Source of the DNA: Guadua angustifolia
Lineage: Eukaryota > Streptophyta > Magnoliopsida > Poales > Poaceae
DNA: 64,000 nucleotides
Direction: 5' to 3'
Assembly: GCA_036346375.1 (NCBI GenBank)
Contig: CM070501.1
Location: 39,176,363-39,240,362 of the forward strand
The notes beneath the pieces were generated by a model. The model did not search any database, was not told the origin of the DNA, and was given only the letters and a program-made list of their open reading frames with translations. Below, piece by piece: positions 1 through 11,052 of the stretch. The first letter of the stretch is position 1; every line of letters starts with the position of its first letter. A program made the translations under genes and the position numbers.

Positions 1-1107
1 GATCCCGCCCCTGGAACCGATCAAGGTCCGGTTCGCCCGGGTCACCCCGTTCGTTGGTCGCCGCCGGGACACGGCATCTCATCTCGCCCAATAGAAGGCC
101 TCCACTTGTTTCCCTGCAGTTCGCAGTCGGGGCCCCTATGAAACAGGAACTTTGTTTCCATATCCCGGCCGCCCGCGCCGAAAGACGGCCCGGGCCCGGG
201 TTTCGCCTCCCGCCGAGGCGGTTTCATACTGGCGAGGTCGAGGCCGACCTTGGCGAGGTTTGATCCTCCCAGCTTGATCCGACCAAGGACTTCCCCATCC
301 CCGAACGACAGCGAGACCCCGCCCGCGACAAGGCTCGCTTGGGCGTGGTGGTCCCCTTGGAGTTGGACGGCCCTAATCTGCAAATGAGAGTAAATAACGG
401 CTAGTTTGAGTTGGTGGGGTTATAAATACCCCCTCACCTGTGCTAGGACCTGGTTGGTGACTCCATTGAATACATTCTAAGCCCTAGCATCTCTCTCCAC
501 ACTCTTGTGCATTCAAATTGTTGTCTTTTGAGTTCTTGGAGAGGAAATTGAGTGCATTGAAATCATTGCATTGGTTGAGCCATATTGTGTGTACTCTTGA
601 GGTTCAAGCCCACGCCAAGTTTGTTACTCTTGAGGTTGCCGCCTCCTAGACGGCTTGAGGCGTGAGGTCGGTGATCTTCACAAAGGAGGTTGTGTGAAGA
701 CCAAGGCCAGAAGGCACGAGCTCACCTACCCGGAGCGGGAAGAGCTATCACTAGTGATCGGGAAGGCTCAAGCAAGTGGAGCCGCTTGAAGTGTTTCAAG
801 TCACCTCAACGTGGAGTAGGGGAGACCAGCAAGTCTCCGAGACCACGGATAAAATTTATGTGTTCATCTTTGTGGTTTGCATAGACTCTACTCTTACATT
901 GTCTCTAGTAAATTGATCATCATTGTGTTGCTTGTGTTGCCATTGATATATTGAGTAGAAATTTTAGTTGGTAGTCACTAAAATTGCTAGACATTGATAT
1001 TGCCATACTTGTCAATTGTGCTTAATAATATTAATCTTGACTAGTGTAATAGAAAATTTTAGAAAAGCCTATTCACCCCCCCCTCTAGGCTCATCCTCGA
1101 TCTTACA
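1..1107 (+). repeat. LTR-like remnant (U3/R/U5 of an LTR retrotransposon)
   Basis: No credible protein is present. A TATA-like stretch (ttataaata) lies near 420-428. The segment ends with the pyrimidine-rich 'cctattcacccccccctct' stretch near 1069-1087, which is typical of the 3' end of grass LTRs, followed by a terminal CA near 1107. No tRNA-Met primer site follows and no second copy is in the window, so it is a solo or truncated LTR. Its left edge is not defined and may lie outside the window. The superfamily assignment is inference. Confidence 0.4.
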
Positions 1108-1352
1108 CATGTGCAATGACGAGGACAACCTATTCTCATATACTCAAAGTAAATTGTTAGTCCTTTAACTTCGATTGTCATTAATTACCAAAATTAAATG
1201 AAATTTGGGGCCTAGATATTCAGCCTTTCGCGGTGAGGAGGGGACTAAATTTAAAAATACACGTATAGGAAGGATAGATTTGCAAAAAAAATGTACAAAA
1301 GGCTAGATAAGCGATGATTTTGGTTAAATATTGCCACACGAGATCTTACCCT
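1108..1352. other. AT-rich spacer, no gene seen
   Basis: No coding signal is visible. A short motif, 'aaaaggctagataagcgat' (about 1297-1315), recurs with changes near 4255-4275, which links this spacer to the duplicated block described below. Confidence 0.5.
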
Positions 1353-1512
1353 ATCAAGTGGCTTCTGAGTATTTTCCTAAGTAGAATTTTGAAATTTTGA
1401 CATGCTAATTGTGCGGAAAATATTCCAAGTAGGGGTGTCATTCGGGACCAGCCTTTTCCCCAAATCCATATCCACGAGAAACTGGCTAGGTATGGGCAAG
1501 AAAGGTGTCGGC
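1353..1512. repeat. Duplicated segment, copy 1 (contains hAT-like end)
   Basis: About 150 bp here match 3707-3870 in direct orientation with roughly 90% identity by eye. Each copy starts at 'tatcaagtggctt' and contains 'taggggtgtc' followed by a GGGACC/TACCC-rich stretch and 'cacgagaaactgg'. The TAGGGGTGTC start resembles the terminus of Ac-like hAT elements. The copy is too long to be a target duplication. Confidence 0.7.
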
Positions 1513-3706
1513 ATATTTCGTCGGTCAGGATTTCTCCCAAGACGGAGAATAAGGTTTGGTAGAAGGCGTCTTCATGGTCGGACACCCTAATGGCTCTCCC
1601 TCGGGGGATTCGGGGGTCAACAGATCAAAGAACACACCAATGTACCCAGATTCAGTTCTCAAAGATGGGTAATAGCCCTCACGTCTCCGCTAGATTTTTG
1701 TTGATGTATATTGAGCCTACATAATGCTTTTCTCTCAGTGTTTTCGCTTCGCTTTTTGCTCTCTTTTCTTCTCTCTCTCTCTCAATTTCTTCCTATTGCG
1801 TCCTAGTTTTTTTTTCTTCCCCCTTCTTCCATGCACCAGAGCTCCCTTATATAGACTCGCTTGGTCTCAACCTTTGCGCCTTTCTTGCTCAGTAGGTCAG
1901 GACCTCAAGTCCAAACTTCATGCTGCCGCCGGATGGCCATTGGATCGGACCTAGCCCTCGAGCCACCTCAAGACTTGCGCTCGGAAAAGCTTCAGGAGTG
2001 TGGTCGAGTAGCCAGAGGCCTCTTCTCCGCATCTGGGTCCAACCCGAAGGTGATGCGATCTGACCTTCGCCGAGAATCCGGGATCAGCTACTGCACAAGT
2101 AGAGAATCGTCGGATGAAGTCGCGACGATTCTCTCACTCGAGGCGACATGCGGATCTTGGTCCTACGCGGCCATATGAGCCTTGAAGAATTGGGCGTGAG
2201 GCTCACACACTCTCCGACGAGTGTCTCGATTCTTCGCGGAGGTTCAATAGCTCGATGGCGGCCTTGACCCCGCTGGTGAAATAATTGGCAGGCCTTCGAA
2301 ATGGCCGTCGATCCGCCGCTCTGGGTGTAGATTCGCAAGGAATTCGTGCTCCCTGATGGTCCTCTGTCGGTTTCGATGGATGCCAGGAACCTGACGCACA
2401 TCTCGCGAAGAAGCCTCGAAAACACTTGGCCTCCAACGCGTGAAGTCATGCCGCCCTATAAACCGCCGGAGACTGCGTCATATGCGGAGCAGATCTCGAC
2501 TTCCAAAGATCGGAGGCGTGTGGACCCTCTTGGTTCAGCGTGCGAGTCAGGGCGAGTTTTCGAGTCCCAAGAGCCATCCGCTTGATCACGGACTCAGCCT
2601 TGGCTCGACGACACGCAGTGATACGCAGACATCGCCGCCCTGAGCGATCGCCTTCGCTCTGCCAAGCGGCACGGTAGGCACCCTTGGCGAGTCGGCTGAG
2701 ACCTGACCAAGCTCCTGATCGTGCCGTCGATCTGCGCATCGCATCGCAGCGTGGCTATCGCCTCGACGCCTTCGAGTGCCACGTGGGGATCTCGGTCTGA
2801 GGGGCCGATCGCGACTCGAACGCAAGGCTTTGATGACGTGCGCTCGAGGAGGCTCGGATTGGTCCTGCCGTGCGCGATACGCCGACCTCGTCGCCATCGA
2901 GCGTCTTTGCTCGAGTGGCGATGGCAAAACAAAAAGGGACGCGAGTCGGTCGCGCCGAATCCACGCTTCGAGAAAAGTCCGCCGGCGAAGTCGCCATGCT
3001 CTGGGATCTTGATGTCGTTCTGCGAATGGCGGCAATCGGGCCCCACGGTGGCGCCAATTGTCGGCGATCGGGATCGCCAACCGCAAGAAATGAGATGAAG
3101 TCGATGTGATATGGGACCCGAGCTATGCTTCGCTCGAGCGGAGGAATGAAGTGGGCGCGGCGATGGTCGAGCGCGGCGACAACGTGAGCGAGATGAGGTT
3201 TATCTTGGTTCGAGCCCTGTGAAGGTAATAGCTCTACTCGATGCGCCTTCGGCGATATTCTTAATTTACGATGCGAGGGTGTGTTCTGACTCAAGTTCGA
3301 CATGGCTATGTCTAAGCTCGAGCTATGGCGTGTTGTCCTCGTGTCCCTTGAGAAACTGCGCATCCTTGGTCTTATACCTCCTCTGCGCATAGCAGACGGG
3401 AGAGATTCCCGAAGTGGCCTTCATACACGTTGAGGGTTTGGCGATGCTCGCTCGGACTTGATGCACGACTGCTTCATCCCCACGACCGCGTTTTGCAACC
3501 GCCGGTCAAATGCACGATCCGAGATCAAGGGTGGACCCGGCTTCAAGCGAGCCGATCCGAGCCCGAGGTCGTGCGAGGCAGTCTCAGGGTCAGTAGCGGC
3601 TCTAGGTCGGCGTCTCGGCATACGCCTAGGTCGTGGTCGAGGCCTCCGGCTTGGGGTCCGATTGGCCGTCTTGTTGGCCAGGTCAAGGCGCCCCACCCTC
3701 GCCACC
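1513..3706. repeat. Degraded LTR-retrotransposon-like DNA, non-coding
   Basis: This 2.2-kb insert separates the two 160-bp copies. The first third looks like an LTR leader, with a pyrimidine tract near 1760-1830 and a 'tatatagactc' motif near 1851. Near 3045-3065 'tggcgccaattgtcgg' resembles the primer-site/LTR junction of grass Ty3-gypsy elements. The GC-rich centre has overlapping open frames in several phases but no recognisable gag or pol motif. It is probably a non-autonomous or decayed element. The boundaries and family are not certain. Confidence 0.35.
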
Positions 3707-3870
3707 TATCAAGTGGCTTCGAGTATTTTCCTAAGCGGAATTTTGAAACTTTGACATGCTAATTGTGCGGAAAATATTCCAAGTAGGGGTGTCGTTCGGG
3801 ACCCTTACCCTTTCCCTGAATCCATACCCACGAGAAACTGGTTAGGTATGGGCAAGAAAGGCTACCCCTG
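3707..3870. repeat. Duplicated segment, copy 2 (contains hAT-like left end)
   Basis: This is the direct repeat of 1353-1512. The TAGGGGTGTC terminus starts near 3784 and is followed by GGGTA/TACCC-rich subterminal sequence up to about 3960. This is the candidate left end of the hAT element that contains the transposase relic downstream. Confidence 0.65.
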
Positions 3871-5579
3871 TCGGGGAAGGGTAGAGTCCAGGTACATCCA
3901 TTAAGTAAGAGAGTACGGGTAGGGTATACTCCATCTGCCCAGTTCATACCTGTCTCCAATGTTGAGTTCATTCTTCATATTCAAAATCAATCGCTTAGCC
4001 ACTTCTTTTTTTTCTTCTAAAAATGATTCCCTTTTGAAAGATTTTACAAATCTAACCTCGTTCTTCACCACAGAAGGCACACCAGACGATACCATGTTTG
4101 GAGAGCGTGGGAGTGGCTGGTGAGCATGGGAGCGGAGCCAGTGAGCGCGAGAGGAACGGGTGCTGCAGAGGAGGAGTGCGGAATATGTGTTTTACAATGA
4201 AGGGAATGCTAAAGTTATAAGCTTTTTGGAAGAAAGCTATTAAAAAAAAAGACGAAAAGGCTAGACAAGCGATCAATTCCCGGATTCATTGCAACCTCCC
4301 ATCGCCTCCTATGATCTAGCGACGGCTGAAAGCCTGATACCGGAAACGAGCGGAGGGCTCAGGTTACGCTCCATGGTTGGCGTTGGTGTAAAGGTGGCGT
4401 CGCAGCGCTTCGAGATCTGCTCTGCGAGCTCCCTAGCGACACACCACGTACGGTGCTCACCTCTCCCCTGCCTCCATGACCTTCGTCTTCATCGGAGGTA
4501 CAGTTCTATACTTCTCCCTTCTTGTTCTTGTTGGACTACGACTTCCCGGAGATGCCCTGCTGCGACTTTGGGTGTGGCATGGATGAGTTCTTGCAGACGG
4601 TGGGTTTGTGCGTGTGAATCGAGTTTTAAAGTTATTGATGTTGGTGCAATGTAATCTGCTCGTGCTCAACATATTTCCGTGTTCCCTCAGAAACCCCCAA
4701 GCACATTAATCGTGGAGTAGTTTAGAAATATGAGATGTAGCTGGATCTGATAGGCTTCGTCTTGGTTCAATCACCTCAATGTAGCTGTGACGTGTTTATG
4801 AACAAGAATTGAATGATGCACGGGTGTGGATAGTACTAGAGAAGTGCATATTTTATCCCGAGCTGCAGCATCGTGCGAGTATGTATATTTCAATCTGAAC
4901 TCTTGCTGAAACAGCTCCTCTCTTTCAGGAGGTTTCAAGAAAGATTTAGGATGTGAACTTGTTGATAACTATGTAACTGTTGCATGATTCATGAATTACT
5001 TGTAATTATCTTATGTTGTTGCAGCTCACACAAATGTCATAATTTTTTCAATATGCTGGGAGGTGATGCTGGGAGTTTCAGCAAGGCTGGGCTCTAACCT
5101 GGTACTGTCTCTAGGAGTGGAGGCAATACGTGTGGCATGATACTGGGGAATCAAGGTAGCTTTGGTCCAATCTAAATATTGCGATGAGCTCTGGCGAGAT
5201 TCATGGTATTATTGGGACCTCTGATGTAGCTAGAGAGAGGGAAGATAACCCACATGAATTATCTGAACAGAATCGTACTATGTAAGCCTTCTCTTCCATG
5301 CACTTTCTGATTAATACTGTTATTTCATTGTTGGCATCTTTGTAAGCCTTCACATAGGAGAGTTAAATTTAGTTCACAGCCACAATATGCCTTGTGTCTA
5401 GTCCTTCATTTATAGGATTTACTAATTGATGCATTTGTTTTACTTTGGTAGTGTGTTGTAGTCTGTTGATATAGATCAAGAGGTTAGTAAAGAAAGCGGT
5501 CTTGATAACAAGAAACATAGATCAAAGGTTTGCAAATAACCCGGAAAATCGTGAATGGTTCAGTACAGGCAATGAGCAA

Positions 5580-7345
5580 TCATTGCAAAAAGAACTTGTA
5601 GCTGGTAATAAGAATGGGACGAACCACTTGAGTTATCACATTAATGCCTGTCCAGAGCTTCAGGCATTAAAGAAAAGAAAGTATAGTACCCCAAAGACAG
5701 ATATTCCAACATTTGATCAACAGTGAAGTCATGAGGACTTTTCTAGAATGGTTACCTGTCATGGATACCCATTTTTTTAATGTCTGAACACTATTTCGCC
5801 ACACGATTAATTAATAATATGCAACCCTTATTCAAGCTAGGACATAGAACTTGTGTAAAAGAGGGTCATATGAAGCTTTATGAGGAAGAAAAAAAATTGT
5901 ATGAAACATTTGATCAAAATCTAAGTCAGATCATCCTCACCTCCGATATGTGGACGTCCACTGATATGACTAGCTGTATGAGCATGACAGCTCATTACAC
6001 TGACTGGAATTTGCATAAAAAGATAAGGGTTGTTTTGTTCTTAAAAATCATCTAAATCACAAGCCATTGGATCAAATAAAGGAGCCATTCGATTAAAATC
6101 CTCTCCTGCCTCCTATCTGGACATCGAACTCGAAAACCCCAACGCTTAAAAATTTGGATGATATTTTCTAACAAAAACATCCGGATGACAACTATCAAAA
6201 CCCAAAAGGTAATTGGGTTCATGCATGTGGAGACCCCGCATACCGGAGAACACATTGCTACAGAGGTCATCAATAGGTTGTATGAATGGAACCTACGTAG
6301 GAATTTTTTTTCCTTTGTTTTGGACAATTGCTCTGTTAATGATGTTGTGGTTTGGGAAGCTCTCAAGTTCTTTTGTGCAAGAAAGCTTTGTGCTTAAATG
6401 GGGATCTTTTCCATGTTCAATGTGCTTCGCATATCTTGAATTTAATAGTCCAAGATGGTTTAAAAGTCATCCTTCCTGTTTTGGTGAATATTCAAGAGAA
6501 TGTGAAGTATGTAAAATCTTCAACATCAAGAAAAGAAAATGTTAAGCTGATTATTCAACAAGTAAATGCCCCAGATTTGTCTCTAGTTTGGATGTCGCAA
6601 CAAGATGGAACTCAACATTCAGTATACCTGATAATGCTCTCAAGTTCCGTGATGCTTTTGTTCAATTGGCATAATGTGATAGCTCTTACAAATTTTTGAC
6701 GTCTCATGAGGATTGGAAGCATGTAAGTAAAGTTAGAGATTGCTTAAAGGTCTTTTATGAAGTGAAATTGAGAGCTTCAGGCACAAAATTCCTCACAACC
6801 AGTCTGTATTTCTTTGATTTCTGTGGAATTTACCTCCTTTTGTGTGAGTGGAAGACTAATGATGACGTGTTTGTTGCTGCAATTGCAGACCCAATGTTGC
6901 ACAAATTTGAGAAATATGGGGGATTACCAAAAAATTATTATCAATTGCAACTATTCTTGACTCTCGTTACAGATTGAAGCCAATTGAGTACTTCTACGGA
7001 TTGCTTTATTGTCGTTTTGAGTCTGAGCTGAAAGTTGATTCCATAAGGAAATGTTTTAGTGAGTTATTTGATTAATATGCAAATCACACCACTCAATCTT
7101 CATCTCTTTGTAGCAAGTCTAGAAATTTTGAGGTGGAATCTTAGTTCAACGGAGTCCTCCTTGCGCTTATTTTCTACCAGATTGTGTTAGCAAAATTTAT
7201 ACATAACAGCAACTCAAATCAGCATGAAAGATCAGAGCTGGAGGTGTATCTTGAGGATCCTTCCCATTCTAGACTAGGCAATGATTCTTTTGATATCTTA
7301 GGTTGGTGGAGATTGCATGGTCCAAAATCTCTACTACTAATTAAG
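5580..7345 (+). pseudogene. Ac-like hAT transposase pseudogene
   Basis: Several frames together read as an Ac/Tam3-type transposase, the nuclear enzyme that cuts and pastes hAT elements. In order: the C-terminal half of a BED zinc finger ('NGTNHLSYHINAC', about 5617-5655); the core start ('TSDMWTSTDMTS', about 5930-5975, then 'TAHYTDW'); 'PHTGEHIATEVINRLYEWN' (about 6238-6294) with 'FVLDNCSVND'; 'FHVQCASHILNLIVQDGL' (about 6410-6465); 'EDWKHVSKVRDCLKVFYEV' (about 6709-6765); and the hAT dimerisation region ('ERSELEVYLEDPS' then 'FDILGWW', about 7225-7310). The frame shifts repeatedly, there is a stop after 'FSELFD', and a MITE splits the core near 6045-6203. It cannot make a full transposase. 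The family call is firm; exon limits are not attempted. Confidence 0.85.
6045..6203. mobile_element. MITE fragment inside hAT transposase pseudogene
   Basis: The reading frame jumps from 'KKIRVVLF' to 'KVIGFMHVETPHTGE', which are adjacent in Ac-type transposases. The intervening ~160 bp contains 'ccattggatcaaat' and ends with 'aacatccggatgacaac' followed by 'tatcaaaaccc'. The same words occur in the MITE at 42993-43295, so both belong to one family. The left end is not recognisable and is probably truncated. Confidence 0.55.
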
Positions 7346-10300
7346 AGTTGGTGGTGGTGGCCCGTTCTTCTCCAAAGTAACTGATCCATTGAATCTGGCA
7401 TGAACGGCTTAGATGGAATAGGATTTCTCAGTCTCCTTTGATCACCGTTGTGGCTAGTGCTGTGCTGACTTTAGCTTTTGATTCTTATGGGCTGGTGAAG
7501 GTGACATCCTAGCGGCCACGGCAGAGAACGTCAAGCTTGTGGTGGCATGGGACATGTTCTGGAGTGACGGTGGGAGTATCTGATCGTGCGCTCCCGGGGC
7601 AGCGAGGAGCAAGTATCTAAAGGCGATTGCAGCTAAGGTGCCAACTTTTATGTTCTCCAAATTTGAGTTCTGTTTAATCTCTTCGAAGTTAGATGGATAC
7701 ATGGAGACAGGAGTTGTCGAGATTCCATTGGCTCACTGCTACCTAGGTGAATGAAGTTGGTTTCGAGAGCCTGAAGGATTCTCTTGGTGCTATATGTACG
7801 CTTCTTGAAAAGTTTCATCAAGTCAAATTTGTGTTGAAAATTATGAGACTTGGTTGCAACTAACGTGAATTGATTGTATGTTTGTTGCAAGTCCGTAAGG
7901 GGATAGTTAGAGGCTCGTGGCAATATATCATAAACAACAGAAAGCTTAACTTGATTATGATCTATTAATGTTATACTCGACTGCAAAAGTTTGAACTCTC
8001 AGGAATGGCAAGTTGGCTCTTTTATTGTAGAACATGTTGCTGCTGTCACAAGGAAACTAATTTTTTAACAGTGGATTGCTTATATCTTCAAGAGCTCATT
8101 GCCATGGTTTTGTTCATTATACTTATTTGCATAGGCTGCACATTTTAGGGTTGCGTCTAGAGATGGCCCACTACAATAGAGAATAACACTAATGTTGCAA
8201 ACCAGTAATTGAGTTATTCACACAGGACGACATTGAGACATGAATGTTGTTTTAATCTTATATTCCACGTGCTTTATGTTATGTCCTCCTGATAGATACT
8301 TAATATTTAGATTATTTACTAGCCATATTACTAAATGTGCCAAAAAAATTAATGTTCATGGTATGGCTTTGGGTTATATTTGATGATATGTTCATTGTAC
8401 GGTAATACGGTTTGGGAATTACAATGTTTCATATAAAAAATCATTTATTTCAAATGAGATTTTTGTATAATCTTGCTTACTATTCATTGTGTTTGTACAT
8501 AAGTAGTACTTATGTATATCTAAAATTTGCAAAGTATTTTGTAACGTGAGAGCCTTCAGATTGCGAAGTTAAGGATAATTTTAAGCACGAGTTTGTAAAC
8601 AGGTGTTTGGAATTTGTATGCTTTGATGAATTGATTTAAACATTTAACCATTGCATATTTAAAGTGAACAGTATCATTCAAACATGATTAGTACTCTTTA
8701 CAAATAAATTTTTTGTTGCAAGTTGAGTTTCTGTTGCAACGTATGGGCACATGACTAGTATCCCATTAATTTTCGCATCGCCTGTGATGCCATGAGCGTC
8801 CCTATATCTACCGTTGCATCTGAGGCAGCATTTAGCACAGGTGGATGAGCACTGTGATTACAGTAGTAGCCTACTACCTACAACTGTTGAAGCTTTAATG
8901 TGTACACCTGATTGGTTAAGGGGTTACATACCAGGTATATATCTCCACTAAAATGTGTATTGTGTTGTTTTCGTAAACCTGTTAACTTCTTTTTCTGGAA
9001 CAGACAAGTCCCAAACGAGAGCAGAGAATGTTGTGCCTACTCTAGCATCTTCACCAACTGTAAATCTGCTAGAAGTTGGATCTGTGGATGCTGACTCTGA
9101 AAGATTGTAAGAGGTAAACCTACTGATGACTACATATTATTGACAAATTACTTAAGATGCTTGCTTTGTTCTTCACAATCAACTAGTGCTTTTCTGGAGT
9201 GCTTAGTTGTACTGTACAATAGTACAATCCGTATCCTTAATAGGTGAATTGGGTAAAGATGTTGGGTACTGACTTCCGAGGTGCTTTATACATCAAGTAC
9301 ATATCTAATTTACTAGTTTTCTTGTTAATAACGATGAGAAAAATACGAAAGAACTGGTTGCTGACAAAATTTGGTAGTTATAATTGCATCTTATGTTATT
9401 ATGTTGATTTGGTCCCGTATAATTCAGAGCTTCAGTGCATGTGCAATGTTTTTAATTCACTAATCAACATATCTGATCAACGTTTTAACACTGGTTCTAT
9501 TTAAGTTTTCTGCAGATTAGCTCCAATGGGTTTCCTAGGAAGCACACTCGTTTTCTGAAACTTGAAGGGTCTTACAAGTAGACAGGCAAGAACAAGGACA
9601 ATGAATAAGATTAATTTATTCTCCATCTTGTTTAGGACATCACTGGTTTAGCAGGCTAATTTCTTTTAGTTCAGGTTTACAATTGAGAAATAGGAGTACT
9701 ATGTTTTGTCTGTTTCACATGCTTCCCCTTTGTCCCTTGTCAATATTCATGCAAGCAATCGGCAAGAAGTCCAAAAAAAACCGAGCATCATCCTTCGATC
9801 GTATATTGAAGCCTATGTATTGTGATGCATGTGTTTGTTAGTAAAAACTGCAATGTATGGGGATCGGAATGTAAAAATTGCAATACGTAGGGTTTCATTG
9901 AAAAGACAGTATATAAAGTCTGCGTGTGACTTTTGGGTGCCAGCTGCAGTCTGCTGAGCGCAGAGCAGCAGAGCCATCGAACTCGCAGATAATTTTTTAT
10001 TACAAATTTGTTCATCTTCTGAACATACTAACAAAAGTAGTTTCATTTCTGACCGTGCTGTGGGAGCTTTGATGGTTTGCGTAACGGTAGCCGCTTCCGT
10101 GGTGTGGAAGCGTGAAAGGTACCACATTATCTTCCGGCGTTTATACAGTCGTTTATATGGTCAGAGGACTATTTATGCCATTGTGTTTAAAAGAAAACAT
10201 AATTTACAAAAAATAATTTACACACAACTGTCACAAGATAGAAAAGTGATGATTTCCCGCTTGTATCCACGAGGTTTACCTGATTACCCAATAGGTATGA

Positions 10301-10567
10301 GCAAATCACGCTAAGGTCAGGTACGGGAAGGGTGAGGAATGTGTTAGTGAGACATAGGTTTAGATGTGAGGAAGCCCGGGTGTGGAGCCGAAACCCTTCC
10401 CTAACTCAGTTTCCATGCCGGCCCACCCACCAGCCGAGCCTCGCTCTATGATGGATAGAATAGAATGAAAGAAGAGCCTTTCCGGACCGAGCTTTGCTTA
10501 GACAAAAGGCGACAGCTCACATGTCTAACCCTTTTCCTAGACGTTAGTCGTATCTGTCGAGTGACAA

Positions 10568-10575
10568 ATATAAAT
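10568..10575 (+). promoter_or_regulatory. Candidate TATA box of the 11053-13874 gene
   Basis: 'atataaat' lies about 480 bp before the start codon and is followed by a CT-rich leader (tctctctctctctcc near 10680-10694) typical of plant 5'UTRs. Position and composition are the only evidence. Confidence 0.35.
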
Positions 10576-11052
10576 CACCGGTGAGAACTCCAAAATCTTC
10601 TTCAAGAAAAAAGAAAGGAGAGGAGAGATTTCTCTTCGCCCGCCCACACCCGTCGTGACGTACGTGTCTCCCGCCCATCTCTCTCTCTCTCTCCACCTGA
10701 TTCTGGTAAGCGGCCGCTGTCTCCTTCCCTCCCGGTCCGTCCGCCCGTTGGTTTAAAGTTACCCACGCTGCGCTCACGCTCCCTCCATTCTCCTCCGTCG
10801 AATTCCACAACCGCCTCCCACCTACGCTGCGGTCACACTGTTTCGCTTCTGTCTGTCTCCGCGCGCAGAGCCGCGGGAGTCAAGAGCGACGACCGATTCA
10901 AGTCTCGGCGACGACTCCTCCACGCGGTGCCAGTGCCATTGCCACCCCACCCCACCGCCTGGGGTATGTCCTCGCCCTGTTTTCTCGGTCGCTGAAACTC
11001 GTCGAAGCGGGCAGAGGAGCAGAGCGGCGGCGAGGCGGCTTCCACGGCGCCC

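Larger units (their letters stand above)
3784..10340 (+). mobile_element. Probable Ac-like hAT transposon, decayed (ends approximate)
   Basis: The left end is taken at TAGGGGTGTC (3784). A broken Ac-type transposase lies inside on the same strand. Near 10260-10340 there are motifs resembling the left subterminal region ('tatccacgag', 'ataggtatgagcaa', 'acgggaagggtgagg'), which suggests a right end close to 10340. No perfect terminal inverted repeat or 8-bp target duplication could be matched, so the outer limits are inference. From 7346 to 10340 I see no protein of known type, only AT-rich DNA. Confidence 0.35.

Noticed and set aside
3212..3226. tRNA T-arm-like word 'ggttcgagccctg'
   Set aside because: No acceptor stem, anticodon arm or D-arm could be placed around it.
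2084..3390. Many overlapping open frames on both strands, up to 211 codons
   Set aside because: They overlap in several phases in GC-rich, repeat-like DNA and contain no known motif; this is the composition effect seen in decayed LTR elements.
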